A stretch of 64,000 nt of DNA from Methanooceanicella nereidis (GCF_021023085.1 NZ_PGCK01000002.1:62001-126000); one strand, 5' to 3'. Numbered from the stretch's first letter, positions 18,708 through 26,580 are shown. Notes: a model not told the origin generated them from the sequence alone. A program made the numbers and translations.

Positions 18708-19127
18708 TCAGAACTTTGCTCCTAGCTGCTTTGAGAGTTCGCCCAGCTCCATGTACCTGAATGAGCTGAGGCGGTCTACACTTGCCTTCTCCAGTGTTAT
18801 GGAGGGCTGGCCGTTGAATTCAATAGGCGTTCCGATGAAGATCTTAAGCCTTGCCATTGCGTCCCTTCCGCGCTGTCTCTTGTACGGGAGCATGCCCCTG
18901 ACAGTCCTCTTAAGGATGGCGTCCGGCCTCTTCGGGAAGTACGGGCCCTTTTCTTTGGTACCGCGCTCGTATGCCTGCTTGTATTCCTCGAAAGTGCTCT
19001 TCTTAGAACCGGATAATACTGCCTTTTCGGCATTGATGATAGTGACTTCATCGCCCTCTAAAAGCTTTTTCGCGACGATGCTTGCGAGCCTGCCGACAAT
19101 AAGTCCCTGTGCGTTGATTAATACCAT
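18708..19127 (-). CDS. rpl13: Large-subunit ribosomal protein L13 (uL13, 139 aa)
   Basis: uL13: [20 protein letters not shown] at the N-terminus, [20 protein letters not shown] in the middle and RFRYMELGE-type end. Early 50S assembly protein. AGGAGGA lies 6 bp before ATG 19127. Between L18e and S9 in the conserved operon. Confidence 0.97.
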   Translation of the reverse strand: MVLINAQGLIVGRLASIVAKKLLEGDEVTIINAEKAVLSGSKKSTFEEYKQAYERGTKEKGPYFPKRPDAILKRTVRGMLPYKRQRGRDAMARLKIFIGTPIEFNGQPSITLEKASVDRLSSFRYMELGELSKQLGAKF

Positions 19128-19139
19128 CTTAGGTCCTCC

Positions 19140-19502
19140 TTATTTTAAGATACGGACTCCCTTGCCCGTCGGATTTGCCTGCATAAGCTGCTCGATTGAC
19201 ATGCACTTGCCGTTAGCACCGGTGATCAGTACCTCTGCAGTTAAACTGAAGTTAAGTGCCGCAACGTTCACCGGGTGGTCGATGCTTCCTGCGCCCAGTA
19301 CCTTACCCGGGACTATAATGAACTCGTTATCGTTGCTGAACCTGTTTATCTTGCTGAGGTTGACCTCTGCGAAATTCCTGTTCGGCTTCTCCAGCCTCTC
19401 GGCGATGTCTCTCCAGAAACCAACGTTCTGTTCCCTGGATTTTGCTTTGAGGTCGTTGATAAGCTTTAACAACCTTGGGTTAGTCTTTTTAACTCTCTTC
19501 AT
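19140..19502 (-). CDS. rpl18e: Large-subunit ribosomal protein L18e (eL18, 120 aa)
   Basis: eL18: begins MKRVKKTNPRLLKLINDLKA, with VLGAGSIDHPVNVAALNFSL and a lysine-rich end. ATG 19502 has GGAGGAT 7 bp upstream; the longer frame to 19583 shows no family sequence and covers the leader. It is the first gene of the visible minus-strand superoperon, so the promoter should lie in 19503-19800. Confidence 0.96.
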   Translation of the reverse strand: MKRVKKTNPRLLKLINDLKAKSREQNVGFWRDIAERLEKPNRNFAEVNLSKINRFSNDNEFIIVPGKVLGAGSIDHPVNVAALNFSLTAEVLITGANGKCMSIEQLMQANPTGKGVRILK

Positions 19503-19821
19503 GATGTTATCCTCCGTAAGGCCACATTCGGCCTGACTCACATGCCATAGCGCAAAGCCCTCGTGAAAGGGGAAATGCGGCACGTTCGGACATTTTTCAT
19601 ATCCCTGCGCCGGATAGCACCTGGCTATCCTACGGTTTGATTGCTGACTATGTAATAGTGCGAATCTCTTAATGCCATTTTCCTATATGAAACTTTCGAT
19701 GCGAACGTTTCTAAATATTAAAGAGACTGCCCGCTCTTTATGGCAGAGCCAGTTGCATATCAAGCTACATATTAAAAAATTTTTCTGATAGTTCAAAGGA
19801 TTTTTCTTCATCATATGACAA
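19503..19821 (-). promoter_or_regulatory. Upstream/leader region of the L18e superoperon
   Basis: No gene seen. A TATA-like TTTAATATTTAG (leftward, near 19714-19725) would leave a leader of roughly 190 nt, unusually long for this genome. Within it 19612-19630 forms a perfect stem GGATAGC/GCTATCC with a 5-nt loop, about 110 nt before the L18e start. A structured leader of this length could host ribosomal-protein feedback control; this is inference. Confidence 0.4.
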
Positions 19822-20610
19822 TTAAGAAGGATAAAAGCCGTTGATGATATTGATAATACTGGTCTGCGCCTTTTCGGATTCCCGGGGATCGGTTATCCAT
19901 ATGTGTACTTCATAGCTGACATTATCCTTATTTATGTTAGTCTTATAGATGTTGATGCCGAGTTCAGGTTTTAAGCCGGGTATCTCCCCTGCCCGCTCCA
20001 TCAATTCTCCCTCCAGTCCGGATATGTCCGCTCCTCTTGGCATCATAAATGGTATTTTTATGAGATATGACCTGTTACGGGTATAGTTTATTATGGGCGA
20101 GTTCAGGAAACTGGCGTTGGGCACCACGATGTTAAGGCCGTTCAGGCCTTTGATGGTGGTGGTCCTTATGCTGATGTTCTGGACTTCCCCGATATTGTCG
20201 CCGACCTTTATTAAGTCACCTATGACAAACGACCGTTCAAGGAATACGATAGTTCCGCCCAGAAGGTTAGATATCAGGGTCTGTGAGCCTAAGGCGACTA
20301 CAAGGCTGATAAGCCCGAGGCTGAGTATCAATGAATCCAGTCGTATGCCAAATATGCCCAGGACAGTTACCACGACAAGTGCTGCGATCAGGTAAGACAC
20401 GAGCCGTTTTATCGACTTGAGCATCTCCGCAGGCATTTTTTTATCGCGGCTATACCGGTCCAGGATACCGATGAACACGCCGTTCAGCAAATATGCGATA
20501 ATTATGATCCCGATTGAGATAGCGATCTTGTCCGCGTTGGCTATCAACAGGTTCGCGAGCTCAAGATAGGATGTCAATCTGGTGACGCCGGGCGTGGAGG
20601 TCTGATACAT
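19822..20610 (-). CDS. mscS: Small-conductance mechanosensitive channel, MscS family (262 aa)
   Basis: Three N-terminal membrane segments (about 25-45, 65-85, 88-115). The third is the pore helix with SLVVALGSQTLISNLLGGTI, then the MscS beta domain FVIGDLIKVGDNIGEVQNIS. It releases solutes when membrane tension rises. ATG 20610 was chosen; a TTG at 20616 adds two residues. It starts 32 bp after the stop of the exported-protein gene at 20643 on the same strand, so readthrough is possible, though an AT-rich cattaaaaaataatta lies in the gap. Confidence 0.93.
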   Translation of the reverse strand: MYQTSTPGVTRLTSYLELANLLIANADKIAISIGIIIIAYLLNGVFIGILDRYSRDKKMPAEMLKSIKRLVSYLIAALVVVTVLGIFGIRLDSLILSLGLISLVVALGSQTLISNLLGGTIVFLERSFVIGDLIKVGDNIGEVQNISIRTTTIKGLNGLNIVVPNASFLNSPIINYTRNRSYLIKIPFMMPRGADISGLEGELMERAGEIPGLKPELGINIYKTNINKDNVSYEVHIWITDPRESEKAQTSIINIINGFYPS

Positions 20611-20642
20611 ACACAATGATATGTGCAGGCATTAAAAAATAA

Positions 20643-21326
20643 TTACGGAGAATAACCGAAGAAATATTGTGTCGCGGGCGTGTAGGAGCTTGTGCCGTCC
20701 ATCACTGCACCGGTATAGCCCAGTCCCAGCCCCAGCGGGAAAGTATAGGCGCTGCCGAAATCGATCCGTTCTGTCTCTTTTGCTACCATGAGGTCTATGC
20801 TTTCGGCGTATTTAACATAGGATTTATCGGATGTTATTGTCGGGAACGATAGGCCTGCGGAGCCCACCCCGAATCCGGGGAACCCTATGAACGTATTATC
20901 GGTTGCCGCTTCATATGCGAGATCTTTTGAGAACATAGTGGTCGAGGCGTCGCGGAATGCGCCGGAGCTTCCGAAATTTACTCCGGGATAACCGTAGGTA
21001 GACATCCCGAGCGTGATGCCGTTCCAGTTCGGGCCGAAATAGCCCCCTGTGCTTCCCTGAACGCCATAGTTAGGGGATACTTCGCTCGCGACCACGCCGT
21101 ACCTTGTCGTAAGATCTCCGGGAAGGTTCACCCCGAGGTTATTATAGGTCACGCCCTGGCCGGGCACTCCGGCACCGTTCGTGCCGCCGAGCCCTATGGA
21201 CATAGGAAAACCGTATATGTTCGCTCCGCCGTACTGCAGGCCATCGTCGGCGAAAGCAAAGCTCGTCGATATGACAGATAATAGCGTTAAAGCGATAATA
21301 ATGCCAGGGGTTCTATAATGTACCAT
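20643..21326 (-). CDS. Exported glycine/aromatic-rich protein with FPTI segment (227 aa)
   Basis: Signal peptide of about 25 residues (GIIIALTLLSVISTSFAFAD). The mature part is rich in Gly, Tyr, Phe and Ser (GGANIYGFPMSIGLGG, GMSTYGYPGVNFG). Near residue 165 the segment LSFPTITSDKSYVKY, followed by ETERIDF and YTFPLGLG, resembles the FPTI repeat of the four proteins at 25.4-28.3 kb. ATG 21326 has GAAGGGTG about 5 bp upstream. It shares the locus promoter (CGA 21 bp from the TATA box). I do not recognise a named family; an extracellular or surface role is inferred. Confidence 0.75.
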   Translation of the reverse strand: MVHYRTPGIIIALTLLSVISTSFAFADDGLQYGGANIYGFPMSIGLGGTNGAGVPGQGVTYNNLGVNLPGDLTTRYGVVASEVSPNYGVQGSTGGYFGPNWNGITLGMSTYGYPGVNFGSSGAFRDASTTMFSKDLAYEAATDNTFIGFPGFGVGSAGLSFPTITSDKSYVKYAESIDLMVAKETERIDFGSAYTFPLGLGLGYTGAVMDGTSSYTPATQYFFGYSP

Positions 21327-21365
21327 GCAACACCCTTCCAACCTTAAATACAATTAGTCCCGGCT

Positions 21366-21400
21366 AAATAAATATATTATTAACTAATTTAACGATTCAA
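21366..21400 (-). promoter_or_regulatory. Locus-type promoter, exported protein at 20643
   Basis: TATA-like aaatatattatta with its ATATATT at 21372, and cga at 21393, 21 bp away; agcccaaat follows. Same spacing as the other genes of this cluster. Confidence 0.6.
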
Positions 21401-21527
21401 TAGCCCAAATATAAAAAATTAAACTGCAATTAGCATATATTATAACAAATAGAGCTATATTTATCGGTATTTAATATAACTATTGGATAGATAGCATATG
21501 GCCAGCGATATTTTAAAAATAAGTTAA

Positions 21528-21553
21528 CGAATTGAGGGCAATGCCCCAATTCG
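21528..21553 (-). terminator. Hairpin after the gene at 21622
   Basis: Near-perfect palindrome CGAATTGAGGGCA / TGCCCCAATTCG, about 70 bp past the stop. Read leftward it is followed by a T-rich stretch (ttaacttatttttaaaat). Confidence 0.6.
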
Positions 21554-21621
21554 TTCAAGCCGATTTTTCCCAACCTATGTTCCTGATTATGGAGGTTATC
21601 TACTTGATAGGATATGGGTGT

Positions 21622-22380
21622 TTATTGCTGTACCTGCTGCGGTGCCATTTCCATCGGCATCTGCTGCTGGATCTGCGGCATCTGCTGCTGGATCTGCGGC
21701 ATCTGCTGCTGCATCATCGGCATCTGCTGCTGCATCATCGGGAATTGCTGGCCAATGCCAGCGCCGAGACCATATCCACCAATGCCGGTTGTGCCGAGAC
21801 CATATCCGCCAATGCCACAGGTTCCAAGGCCGCATCCGCCGATACCGGCTCCGAGACCATATCCGCCAAGACCTGCTCCGAGACCATATCCGCCAAGACC
21901 TGCTCCGATCGGGCCGCATGGGGCAGCTGCTGCAGGAGCACCTTCAGGTATACATGCCGAGCTTACTGGCATCGTGTATACCTGGGGTATCTTAGACACG
22001 ACAGGTACGGTAGTCGTGACCGGTACTGTGACAGGCACGGTGGTAGAAGTACATGCAGGCCTGACTACTGGCACGGGTATTGTCTGCGGGACTATGACCG
22101 CCCTGGGGACGGTGACAGGGCAAACATCTCCGACCGGTACAGTGACCGGGACCTGGACTGCACTTGTCGCTGGTACTGTTACAGGTACCTGGCTCGTAAC
22201 AGGTATATTACAATAGACCTGGGCTACACAATCCTGTGGCGGGCCATATGCAACAGGTGCTGCACATAAACCGCATCCGCCTGGGATTCCACATCCACAT
22301 TGTGCTAAAGCGGGTGATGTAACTAACAGAGTAGCCATTATCAGCATAATAGCTACAGTTACTTTTCTTGCCATCTTCAT
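21622..22380 (-). CDS. Exported low-complexity protein: PVTVP, GLGGYGLGAG and MMQQQMP repeats (252 aa)
   Basis: Signal peptide MKMARKVTVAIMLIMATLLV then SPALAQ. The mature part has three zones: a Cys/Pro/Val zone with repeated VPVTVP (about residues 60-135), glycine repeats GLGGYGLGAGLGGYGLGAG (about 160-210), and a Met/Gln tail of QQQMPMMQQQMPQIQ. Eleven or so cysteines may cross-link it. Such composition suggests an elastic or aggregating surface material, but no family is recognised. ATG 22380 has AGAGGTG 6 bp upstream; frames in the other strands over this repeat are shadows. Confidence 0.75.
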   Translation of the reverse strand: MKMARKVTVAIMLIMATLLVTSPALAQCGCGIPGGCGLCAAPVAYGPPQDCVAQVYCNIPVTSQVPVTVPATSAVQVPVTVPVGDVCPVTVPRAVIVPQTIPVPVVRPACTSTTVPVTVPVTTTVPVVSKIPQVYTMPVSSACIPEGAPAAAAPCGPIGAGLGGYGLGAGLGGYGLGAGIGGCGLGTCGIGGYGLGTTGIGGYGLGAGIGQQFPMMQQQMPMMQQQMPQIQQQMPQIQQQMPMEMAPQQVQQ

Positions 22381-22421
22381 AACTACACCTCTGAACTGCA
22401 CTTTTATGTCCTACTACACAA

Positions 22422-22455
22422 AATAAATATATTATTATATAAAAATACGAAATAT
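22422..22455 (-). promoter_or_regulatory. Locus-type promoter, gene at 21622
   Basis: ATATATT at 22427 and cga at 22448 (21 bp), followed by aatataaccg. The remaining upstream DNA to 22706 is AT-rich with no gene. Confidence 0.6.
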
Positions 22456-22706
22456 AACCGTTTTAGGTCGCTTTATCGCATTCTAAGTATAAACCAATGA
22501 TAATAATTAAAAAGAGAGTTAATGCAGGGCAATACCTAACATTAGAACAATAAATACGCTTAATTTGATAAAATACCATCTATTTTAAATGCGATAGCCC
22601 TTATTTGAATAATCAGGCTTGTATTTGAAAAATAGATGCATATTTTTATACGGTTTTCTTATCAACAGGATGAACTAAACAACACCCGTAAATAGACAAA
22701 AAGCTT

Positions 22707-22757
22707 ACTGGCCTTTAAAAAAATGGAGGGGGCGTACCTTCCTGCTTTTTTAAGCCA
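22707..22757 (-). terminator. Hairpin overlapping the stop of the gene at 22750
   Basis: TACTGGCCTTTAAAAAA on one side pairs with TTTTTTAAGCCAGTA on the other across a GC-rich loop. It spans the stop codon and gives a T-run leftward. Confidence 0.5.
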
Positions 22758-23214
22758 GTACAGGGAAAGCGAACGGGAGCATTACCTGTGTCTGTTCGAT
22801 ATGTCTGTTGTTCTGGACGAACTGGCCAAGATGAGTGGTCTGGAGATCTCCCTGAGCTATCGGCAGACCAAACGCGGATCCGTCGAACCCGGTCCCGACA
22901 GCCTGATCTACAGTCACGCCCAGGTTATACCCGAGGTCTCCGACCGTGACTGAGCCCAGTCCACCATAACCATATGGATATCCTGCCATACTGCCCACAT
23001 CAACGTCAACGCCCCAGTCTACCCCGATGTTTAGACCGGTAAGACTATATCCCGTGTTTAAAGCGTTTATGTTATTTCCAAAATTAAAGTTTAAGGTGTC
23101 CCCAAGATGTTTATTTACGCTCACCCCCGCACCCACGAAAGCTCCTGCCGGCATTGCCAGCGAAAGCCCGAGGAACAAGGTGGCGAGCACGATCAATACT
23201 CTCGCCTTATCCAT
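22750..23214 (-). CDS. Small exported protein with C-terminal FPTI-like segment (154 aa)
   Basis: Signal peptide RVLIVLATLFLGLSLAMPAG then AFVGAG. A middle region of short Gly/Asn/Val strands (NFGNNINALNTGYSLTGLNI) is followed by FGLPIAQGDLQTTHLGQF and EQTQVMLPFAFPVLA, matching the spacing of the FPTI repeat (aromatic-x-P-x-I, ~25 residues, then E-x5-PFAF). No cysteines. The leader GAGGAGGGTAG before ATG 23214 is shared with four later genes. Function unknown; extracellular. Confidence 0.72.
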   Translation of the reverse strand: MDKARVLIVLATLFLGLSLAMPAGAFVGAGVSVNKHLGDTLNFNFGNNINALNTGYSLTGLNIGVDWGVDVDVGSMAGYPYGYGGLGSVTVGDLGYNLGVTVDQAVGTGFDGSAFGLPIAQGDLQTTHLGQFVQNNRHIEQTQVMLPFAFPVLA

Positions 23215-23257
23215 TTTCTACCCTCCTCAATAGCACGTATATCTTTTACCATTGATT

Positions 23258-23290
23258 TTAAATATATTAGTAATACAATAAGCGAATTAA
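23258..23290 (-). promoter_or_regulatory. Locus-type promoter, gene at 22750
   Basis: ATATATT at 23262 and cga at 23283 (21 bp), then attaaccatat. It lies 45-75 bp upstream of the start, leaving a leader of about 20-25 nt. Confidence 0.6.
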
Positions 23291-23442
23291 CCATATATTT
23301 TAGAATTAAATGGAATAAAAGCTTAAAAAATAGAATTATCAGAATATAGGGCTGATCATGACTTATCAAGGAATAAAAACAAGGCATAAATAGCCCGTAT
23401 TGATCGCCTCATAAGAAGTTCTTGAAAACAATAAAGAAAAGA

Positions 23443-23465
23443 TAGTAGGTGGGTGTCACCTACTA
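23443..23465 (-). terminator. Hairpin after the gene at 23534
   Basis: Perfect 9-bp stem TAGTAGGTG / CACCTACTA with a 5-nt loop, about 70 bp past the stop. Leftward it is followed by tcttttctttattgttttc. Confidence 0.65.
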
Positions 23466-23533
23466 ACAAATATTTTATTTCGCTTCTCATATTACTGTGC
23501 ATGATATGGTGTGGGTATTAAGCGGTAAGGTGA

Positions 23534-23788
23534 TTACCACCACATGCCGCCCCAGCCACCCCATGCAGGCCAGCCCCAGCCAAAGCCGCGACCGAAGCCC
23601 CAGCCGCCCCAGCCAGGCCAGCCCCAGCCGCCCCAGCCAAAGCCGCGACCCCAGCCGCCCCAGCCAAAGCCGCGACCGAAGCCCCAGCCACCCCACCATG
23701 CGGTGACTGTTGGAAGTGCAATAGCTACAAGGGCTAACACAGCTAATACGAGAAGAACGAATAATGCAATTCTTGTCCAGTGTTTCAC
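23534..23788 (-). CDS. Exported or membrane-anchored Gly/Trp-rich mini-protein (84 aa)
   Basis: Begins at GTG 23788 (MKHWTRIALFVLLVLAVLAL), with AGGGGGG about 6 bp upstream. One hydrophobic segment (signal peptide or anchor) is followed by about 50 residues built almost only of Gly, Trp, Phe, Pro and Arg: WGGWGFGRGFGWGGWG repeats, ending WGGMWW. About one residue in four is tryptophan. This extreme composition suggests stacking or adhesive fibres. No known family is recognised. The DNA is strongly repetitive, so opposite-strand Pro-rich frames here are artefacts. Confidence 0.72.
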   Translation of the reverse strand: MKHWTRIALFVLLVLAVLALVAIALPTVTAWWGGWGFGRGFGWGGWGRGFGWGGWGWPGWGGWGFGRGFGWGWPAWGGWGGMWW

Positions 23789-23827
23789 TTCGTTCCCCCC
23801 TACAATATAAAACATTCCGATTAATGA

Positions 23828-23860
23828 TAAAAATATTATTATAATTAATTCACGAAAAAA
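23828..23860 (-). promoter_or_regulatory. Locus-type promoter, gene at 23534
   Basis: AT-rich aaaatattattata with cga at 23853, about 22 bp from the equivalent TATA position, then aaaaaggtccc. Confidence 0.5.
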
Positions 23861-24127
23861 GGTCCCATATTTAATTATAGTATCAAAAAGCCTTTAACAA
23901 TACTATATTATCAAATTTAATCCAAAATCAGTCTTAAAATACCCAATCTATCGATATTATCAGTGTTTTTACAATAAATACCTGTTTTTGGAATGCTTTT
24001 TTATAAAGTGTAACTCCACTAATAAGAATTAGCCGGGGTATAATCGTTTGATCTAAATAAAAATTACAGAGCATTATAAAATTGTATCATGAGTATTACG
24101 AGAGCAGAATATAAAGGTAATAATCAT

Positions 24128-24238
24128 ATGCCGGGATCGATCCAGAGACTGAACAGAATATATGAAAAAGATCCTGGATTAAACGATCATATACGCAAGA
24201 TACACAAATATCGAGTCAAACTGTTGAGAATAAAATAA
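24128..24238 (+). CDS. Possible 36-aa peptide
   Basis: ATG CCG GGA to TAA gives MPGSIQRLNRIYEKDPGLND and then HIRKIHKYRVKLLRIK, basic and helix-like, with AAAGGT about 8 bp before the start. It is the only plus-strand candidate inside the exported-protein cluster. There is no homolog I recognise and chance is a real alternative. The rest of 23860-24250 is AT-rich with no gene. Confidence 0.2.
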   Translation: MPGSIQRLNRIYEKDPGLNDHIRKIHKYRVKLLRIK

Positions 24239-24255
24239 AAAAACAAATGAAATAA

Positions 24256-24274
24256 TGGGGAATGAAATTCCCCA
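24256..24274 (-). terminator. Hairpin after the gene at 24316
   Basis: Perfect 8-bp stem TGGGGAAT / ATTCCCCA, 3-nt loop, about 40 bp past the stop; leftward it runs into tatttcatttgtttttttat. Confidence 0.7.
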
Positions 24275-24315
24275 GTCTTTCTCGTCAGCGATACAGGTCT
24301 AGACTTTTGTTACGC

Positions 24316-25113
24316 CTAACAGATGGACGGAGGCGTGAATGCTACGCGTCCACAGCCGATGGTGAACGGGAAGCCGAAGCCATGCGAACCGAAGTACAAC
24401 GGAGCAGATTTCGTGCAACCTCCAAGACCGAACGCCCACGGCGAAAGAGCCCAGCCAAAGCCGCCAACAGAACCCGTACCAAGAATGAACGGAGCCGCCG
24501 CGCAGATCGCAGGCGTGAATGCTACGCGTCCACAGCCGATGGTGAACGGGAAGCCGAAGCCATGCGAACCGAAGTACAACGGAGCAGATTTCGTGCAACC
24601 TCCAAGACCGAACGCCCACGGCGAAAGAGCCCAGCCAAAGCCGCCAACAGAACCCGTACCAAGAATGAACGGAGCCGCTAGATAGCTTAATCCTGCACCG
24701 CAGCCTCCCAGGAAGCACGGGCTGAAGAATCCTCCGCACCCTGTGCCGAAACACGGGCTGAACTTATTCCAGCAAAGTCCGAACGGTGACAGGCCTCCCC
24801 CAAGAGCATAGTTGAACGGGAAGCAGCCTACGCCAAATGGTGCGAATCCCCAGTTGAATGGGAAGTAGGCTCCGCCAAATGGTCCGAATCCTGCCGCTGC
24901 AGTAGTTGCCGCGATCGGTGCTGCGATAGGCGCAGCTGCAGGCGCGGCTATAGGCGCTGCTGCTGTCGAGACAGCAGAAGTGGCTGCCACTGCTTGCGTC
25001 TGAGCCACATTTGAACTGGATATTCCTGTTGTTTGAGCGGATGCTGGTATGTTAAAGGCAATAAGTAATACGACCAGCATCGTAAGTACTGCCGATTTCT
25101 TTAAGGTACTCAT
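24316..25113 (-). CDS. Exported Ala/Gly/Phe-rich protein with exact internal duplication (265 aa)
   Basis: ATG 25113 (MSTLKKSAVLTMLVVLLIAF) has GGGGGGATT upstream. After the signal peptide come an Ala-rich stretch (AAPIAAPAAAPIAAPIAA), then Phe/Gly/Cys/Pro segments such as FGPFGGAYFPFNWGFAPFG. Finally a 60-residue unit occurs twice in tandem; it starts AAPFILGTGSVGGFGWALSP and includes LYFGSHGFGFPFTIGCG. The two copies are DNA-identical for 168 bp. Cysteines occur in each unit. No named family is recognised; a surface or matrix protein is likely. The duplication is either very recent or kept identical by conversion. Confidence 0.75.
   Translation of the reverse strand: MSTLKKSAVLTMLVVLLIAFNIPASAQTTGISSSNVAQTQAVAATSAVSTAAAPIAAPAAAPIAAPIAATTAAAGFGPFGGAYFPFNWGFAPFGVGCFPFNYALGGGLSPFGLCWNKFSPCFGTGCGGFFSPCFLGGCGAGLSYLAAPFILGTGSVGGFGWALSPWAFGLGGCTKSAPLYFGSHGFGFPFTIGCGRVAFTPAICAAAPFILGTGSVGGFGWALSPWAFGLGGCTKSAPLYFGSHGFGFPFTIGCGRVAFTPPSIC
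24331..24678. repeat. Exact tandem duplication, 180-bp period
   Basis: Bases 24331-24498 and 24511-24678 are identical over 168 bp, including third codon positions, and are separated by 12 bp. The unit is in frame (60 codons) inside the exported-protein gene. Confidence 0.95.
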
Positions 25114-25156
25114 ACAATCCCCCCTACTTGACAATCTAAAAATAGAGGAAACGATA

Positions 25157-25190
25157 ATAAATATATTATTATTTATTATAACGAAATCGT
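25157..25190 (-). promoter_or_regulatory. Locus-type promoter, gene at 24316
   Basis: ATATATT at 25161 and cga at 25182 (21 bp), then aatcgtaccgg. The rest of the gap to 25431 has no gene. Confidence 0.6.
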
Positions 25191-25370
25191 ACCGGTTCCG
25201 ATTCTATTATCACAGCAATCGGATAAAAAAATACAGATATTATTTGCTGAATGGGTCATTGTAGTTGCTAATTATCCAATTATGACCGAGAGCCCGTAAT
25301 ATATGATGTCTTATTACACTTTTATGATGCCAGACGTACCTTATGATAGGTCCGGAAAAAATAAAAGTGT

Positions 25371-25405
25371 GGGAGGATGAACCCGCAGGGTCCTGTATCC
25401 CTCCG
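25371..25405 (-). terminator. Possible hairpin after the gene at 25432
   Basis: gggaggat at 25371 pairs imperfectly with atccctcc at 25398 across a GC-rich loop; leftward it is followed by acacttttattttttcc. Confidence 0.4.
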
Positions 25406-25431
25406 CCCGCATCATATATGCTTTACTTTGT

Positions 25432-25803
25432 TTAGATGAATCCCATAGATGGTATGGGCGAGCATCCGATGCTTAAGTACGGGTATGCAAAGCAGAACGA
25501 TTCCCGCTCTTCCATGAACCTGCATTGCTTGAATAAGCTTTCAGAGTCCGCGTTTTGAAGGATCGTCGGGAATGCCGAGCTGACACCTACACCGCCGAAA
25601 TCCGAGAATCCGCTGCCGAACGCTATCTCTGCGCCCTGTACATCTCTTGCCTGTGCGAATTGGTTTTCGAATACGGTAAGCGAGTGATCCGAACTCATCG
25701 TCGGGAAACCCCAGGACATAGGCACAAGGCTGGAGCTCGCGGGCAACGTGATCAGAGCAACAGCAAAGGCAAGCATGATAATAGCTACTAATTTTCTCAC
25801 CAT
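25432..25803 (-). CDS. Small exported FPTI-repeat protein (123 aa)
   Basis: Signal peptide MVRKLVAIIMLAFAVALITL then PASSSLVP. Two repeats are visible: SWGFPTMSSDHSLTVFENQF, ending EIAF, and SAFPTILQNADSESLFKQCR, ending ESFCFAYPY. This is the most diverged of four paralogs (others at 26077, 26965 and 27855). Two cysteines in repeat 2 match cysteines of the paralogs. It shares the leader GAGGAGGGTAGTAT and the promoter with them. Unknown function; extracellular. Confidence 0.78.
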   Translation of the reverse strand: MVRKLVAIIMLAFAVALITLPASSSLVPMSWGFPTMSSDHSLTVFENQFAQARDVQGAEIAFGSGFSDFGGVGVSSAFPTILQNADSESLFKQCRFMEERESFCFAYPYLSIGCSPIPSMGFI

Positions 25804-25850
25804 GTTATACTACCCTCCTCAATAATTATTGAATATGTATCGCGGACGAT

Positions 25851-25890
25851 AATTAATATATTAGTATATATAAAAACGAATATTCAGCCA
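25851..25890 (-). promoter_or_regulatory. Locus-type promoter, gene at 25432
   Basis: ATATATT at 25856 and cga at 25877 (21 bp), then atattcagcca. Confidence 0.6.
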
Positions 25891-26033
25891 TTTAATCCAA
25901 TATTATACAGTATTAACCAATAATAATCCAAATAAAATACGTTGTTCATCAAACGCATGGGAGCACCGCATAATTACAGGGTTTTAAAAGACCTGTAAAA
26001 CGCCGTAAATCCGATCTAAAAAAATGAAAATAT

Positions 26034-26056
26034 AATGAGAGGTTTAAGGGCTCTCA
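26034..26056 (-). terminator. Hairpin after the gene at 26077
   Basis: Stem ATGAGAG / CTCTCAT with a 9-nt loop, 20 bp past the stop, then leftward tatattttcatttttttag. Confidence 0.6.
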
Positions 26057-26076
26057 TCATATTCACTTATGCTTAC

Positions 26077-26496
26077 TTAGAACCCGAAGCCGAAGCCAGG
26101 TAATGCACATCCGCCGACGGCTGCGAACGGATATGAGAAGCACGCTGTCTCTGCAGTCTCAGCGAAGTCACAGTGCGTAAGGACCTGAGCCTGATCAACA
26201 CTCTGGACTATGGTCGGGAACGCAAGAGATGCTCCACAGAACGGGATCGCTACTGCGCCATCCTGGCAGAGAGACAGACCGTTGGTCTCCGTCTTTGCAG
26301 GAGTGAAGCAGATCGCAACTGCCTCGTTGTCAAAAGCTGCCGCAGTGTCACGGTTGAACGCAAGAGTCTCGCCAGTCTGAGAAATAGTCGGGAAACCGAA
26401 CTGGGTCGCGACAAGGCTGGCACCTGCAGGCAAGATCATACCCGCGATGGCAAGAGCCAGCACTAAAAACATTCCGTATCTTATCACCTTACTCAT
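26077..26496 (-). CDS. Small exported FPTI-repeat protein, paralog A (139 aa)
   Basis: Signal peptide MSKVIRYGMFLVLALAIAGM then ILPAGA. Mature chain of ~113 residues with two repeats: FGFPTISQTGETLAFNRD, ending EAVAICF, and LAFPTIVQSVDQAQVLTHCD, ending ACFSYPF. It ends GFGFGF. Five cysteines may pair. The signal region is nearly identical in DNA to the gene at 27855. Monocistronic by layout (own promoter and hairpin). No known family recognised; extracellular role inferred. Confidence 0.8.
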   Translation of the reverse strand: MSKVIRYGMFLVLALAIAGMILPAGASLVATQFGFPTISQTGETLAFNRDTAAAFDNEAVAICFTPAKTETNGLSLCQDGAVAIPFCGASLAFPTIVQSVDQAQVLTHCDFAETAETACFSYPFAAVGGCALPGFGFGF

Positions 26497-26545
26497 ATAA
26501 TACCCTCCTCAATTTCTTAATGAGAGTATAATAACTAAAAATTAA

Positions 26546-26580
26546 AACATATTTAATCATAAATGCGAATAATAAGCCAT
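26546..26580 (-). promoter_or_regulatory. Locus-type promoter, gene at 26077
   Basis: acatatttaatc with cga at 26566 (19 bp spacing), then ataataagccat, identical in this part to the promoter of the gene at 26965. Confidence 0.65.

Noticed and set aside
21532-22269. Rightward frames up to 245 codons opposite the low-complexity gene
   Set aside because: Composition bias from the repeats keeps stops away; they lack start signals and the minus-strand frame has a signal peptide and promoter.
24262-24685. Rightward frames of 120-139 codons over the duplicated segment
   Set aside because: They are the complement of the exported-protein gene and repeat with its 180-bp duplication; no ribosome binding site or family.
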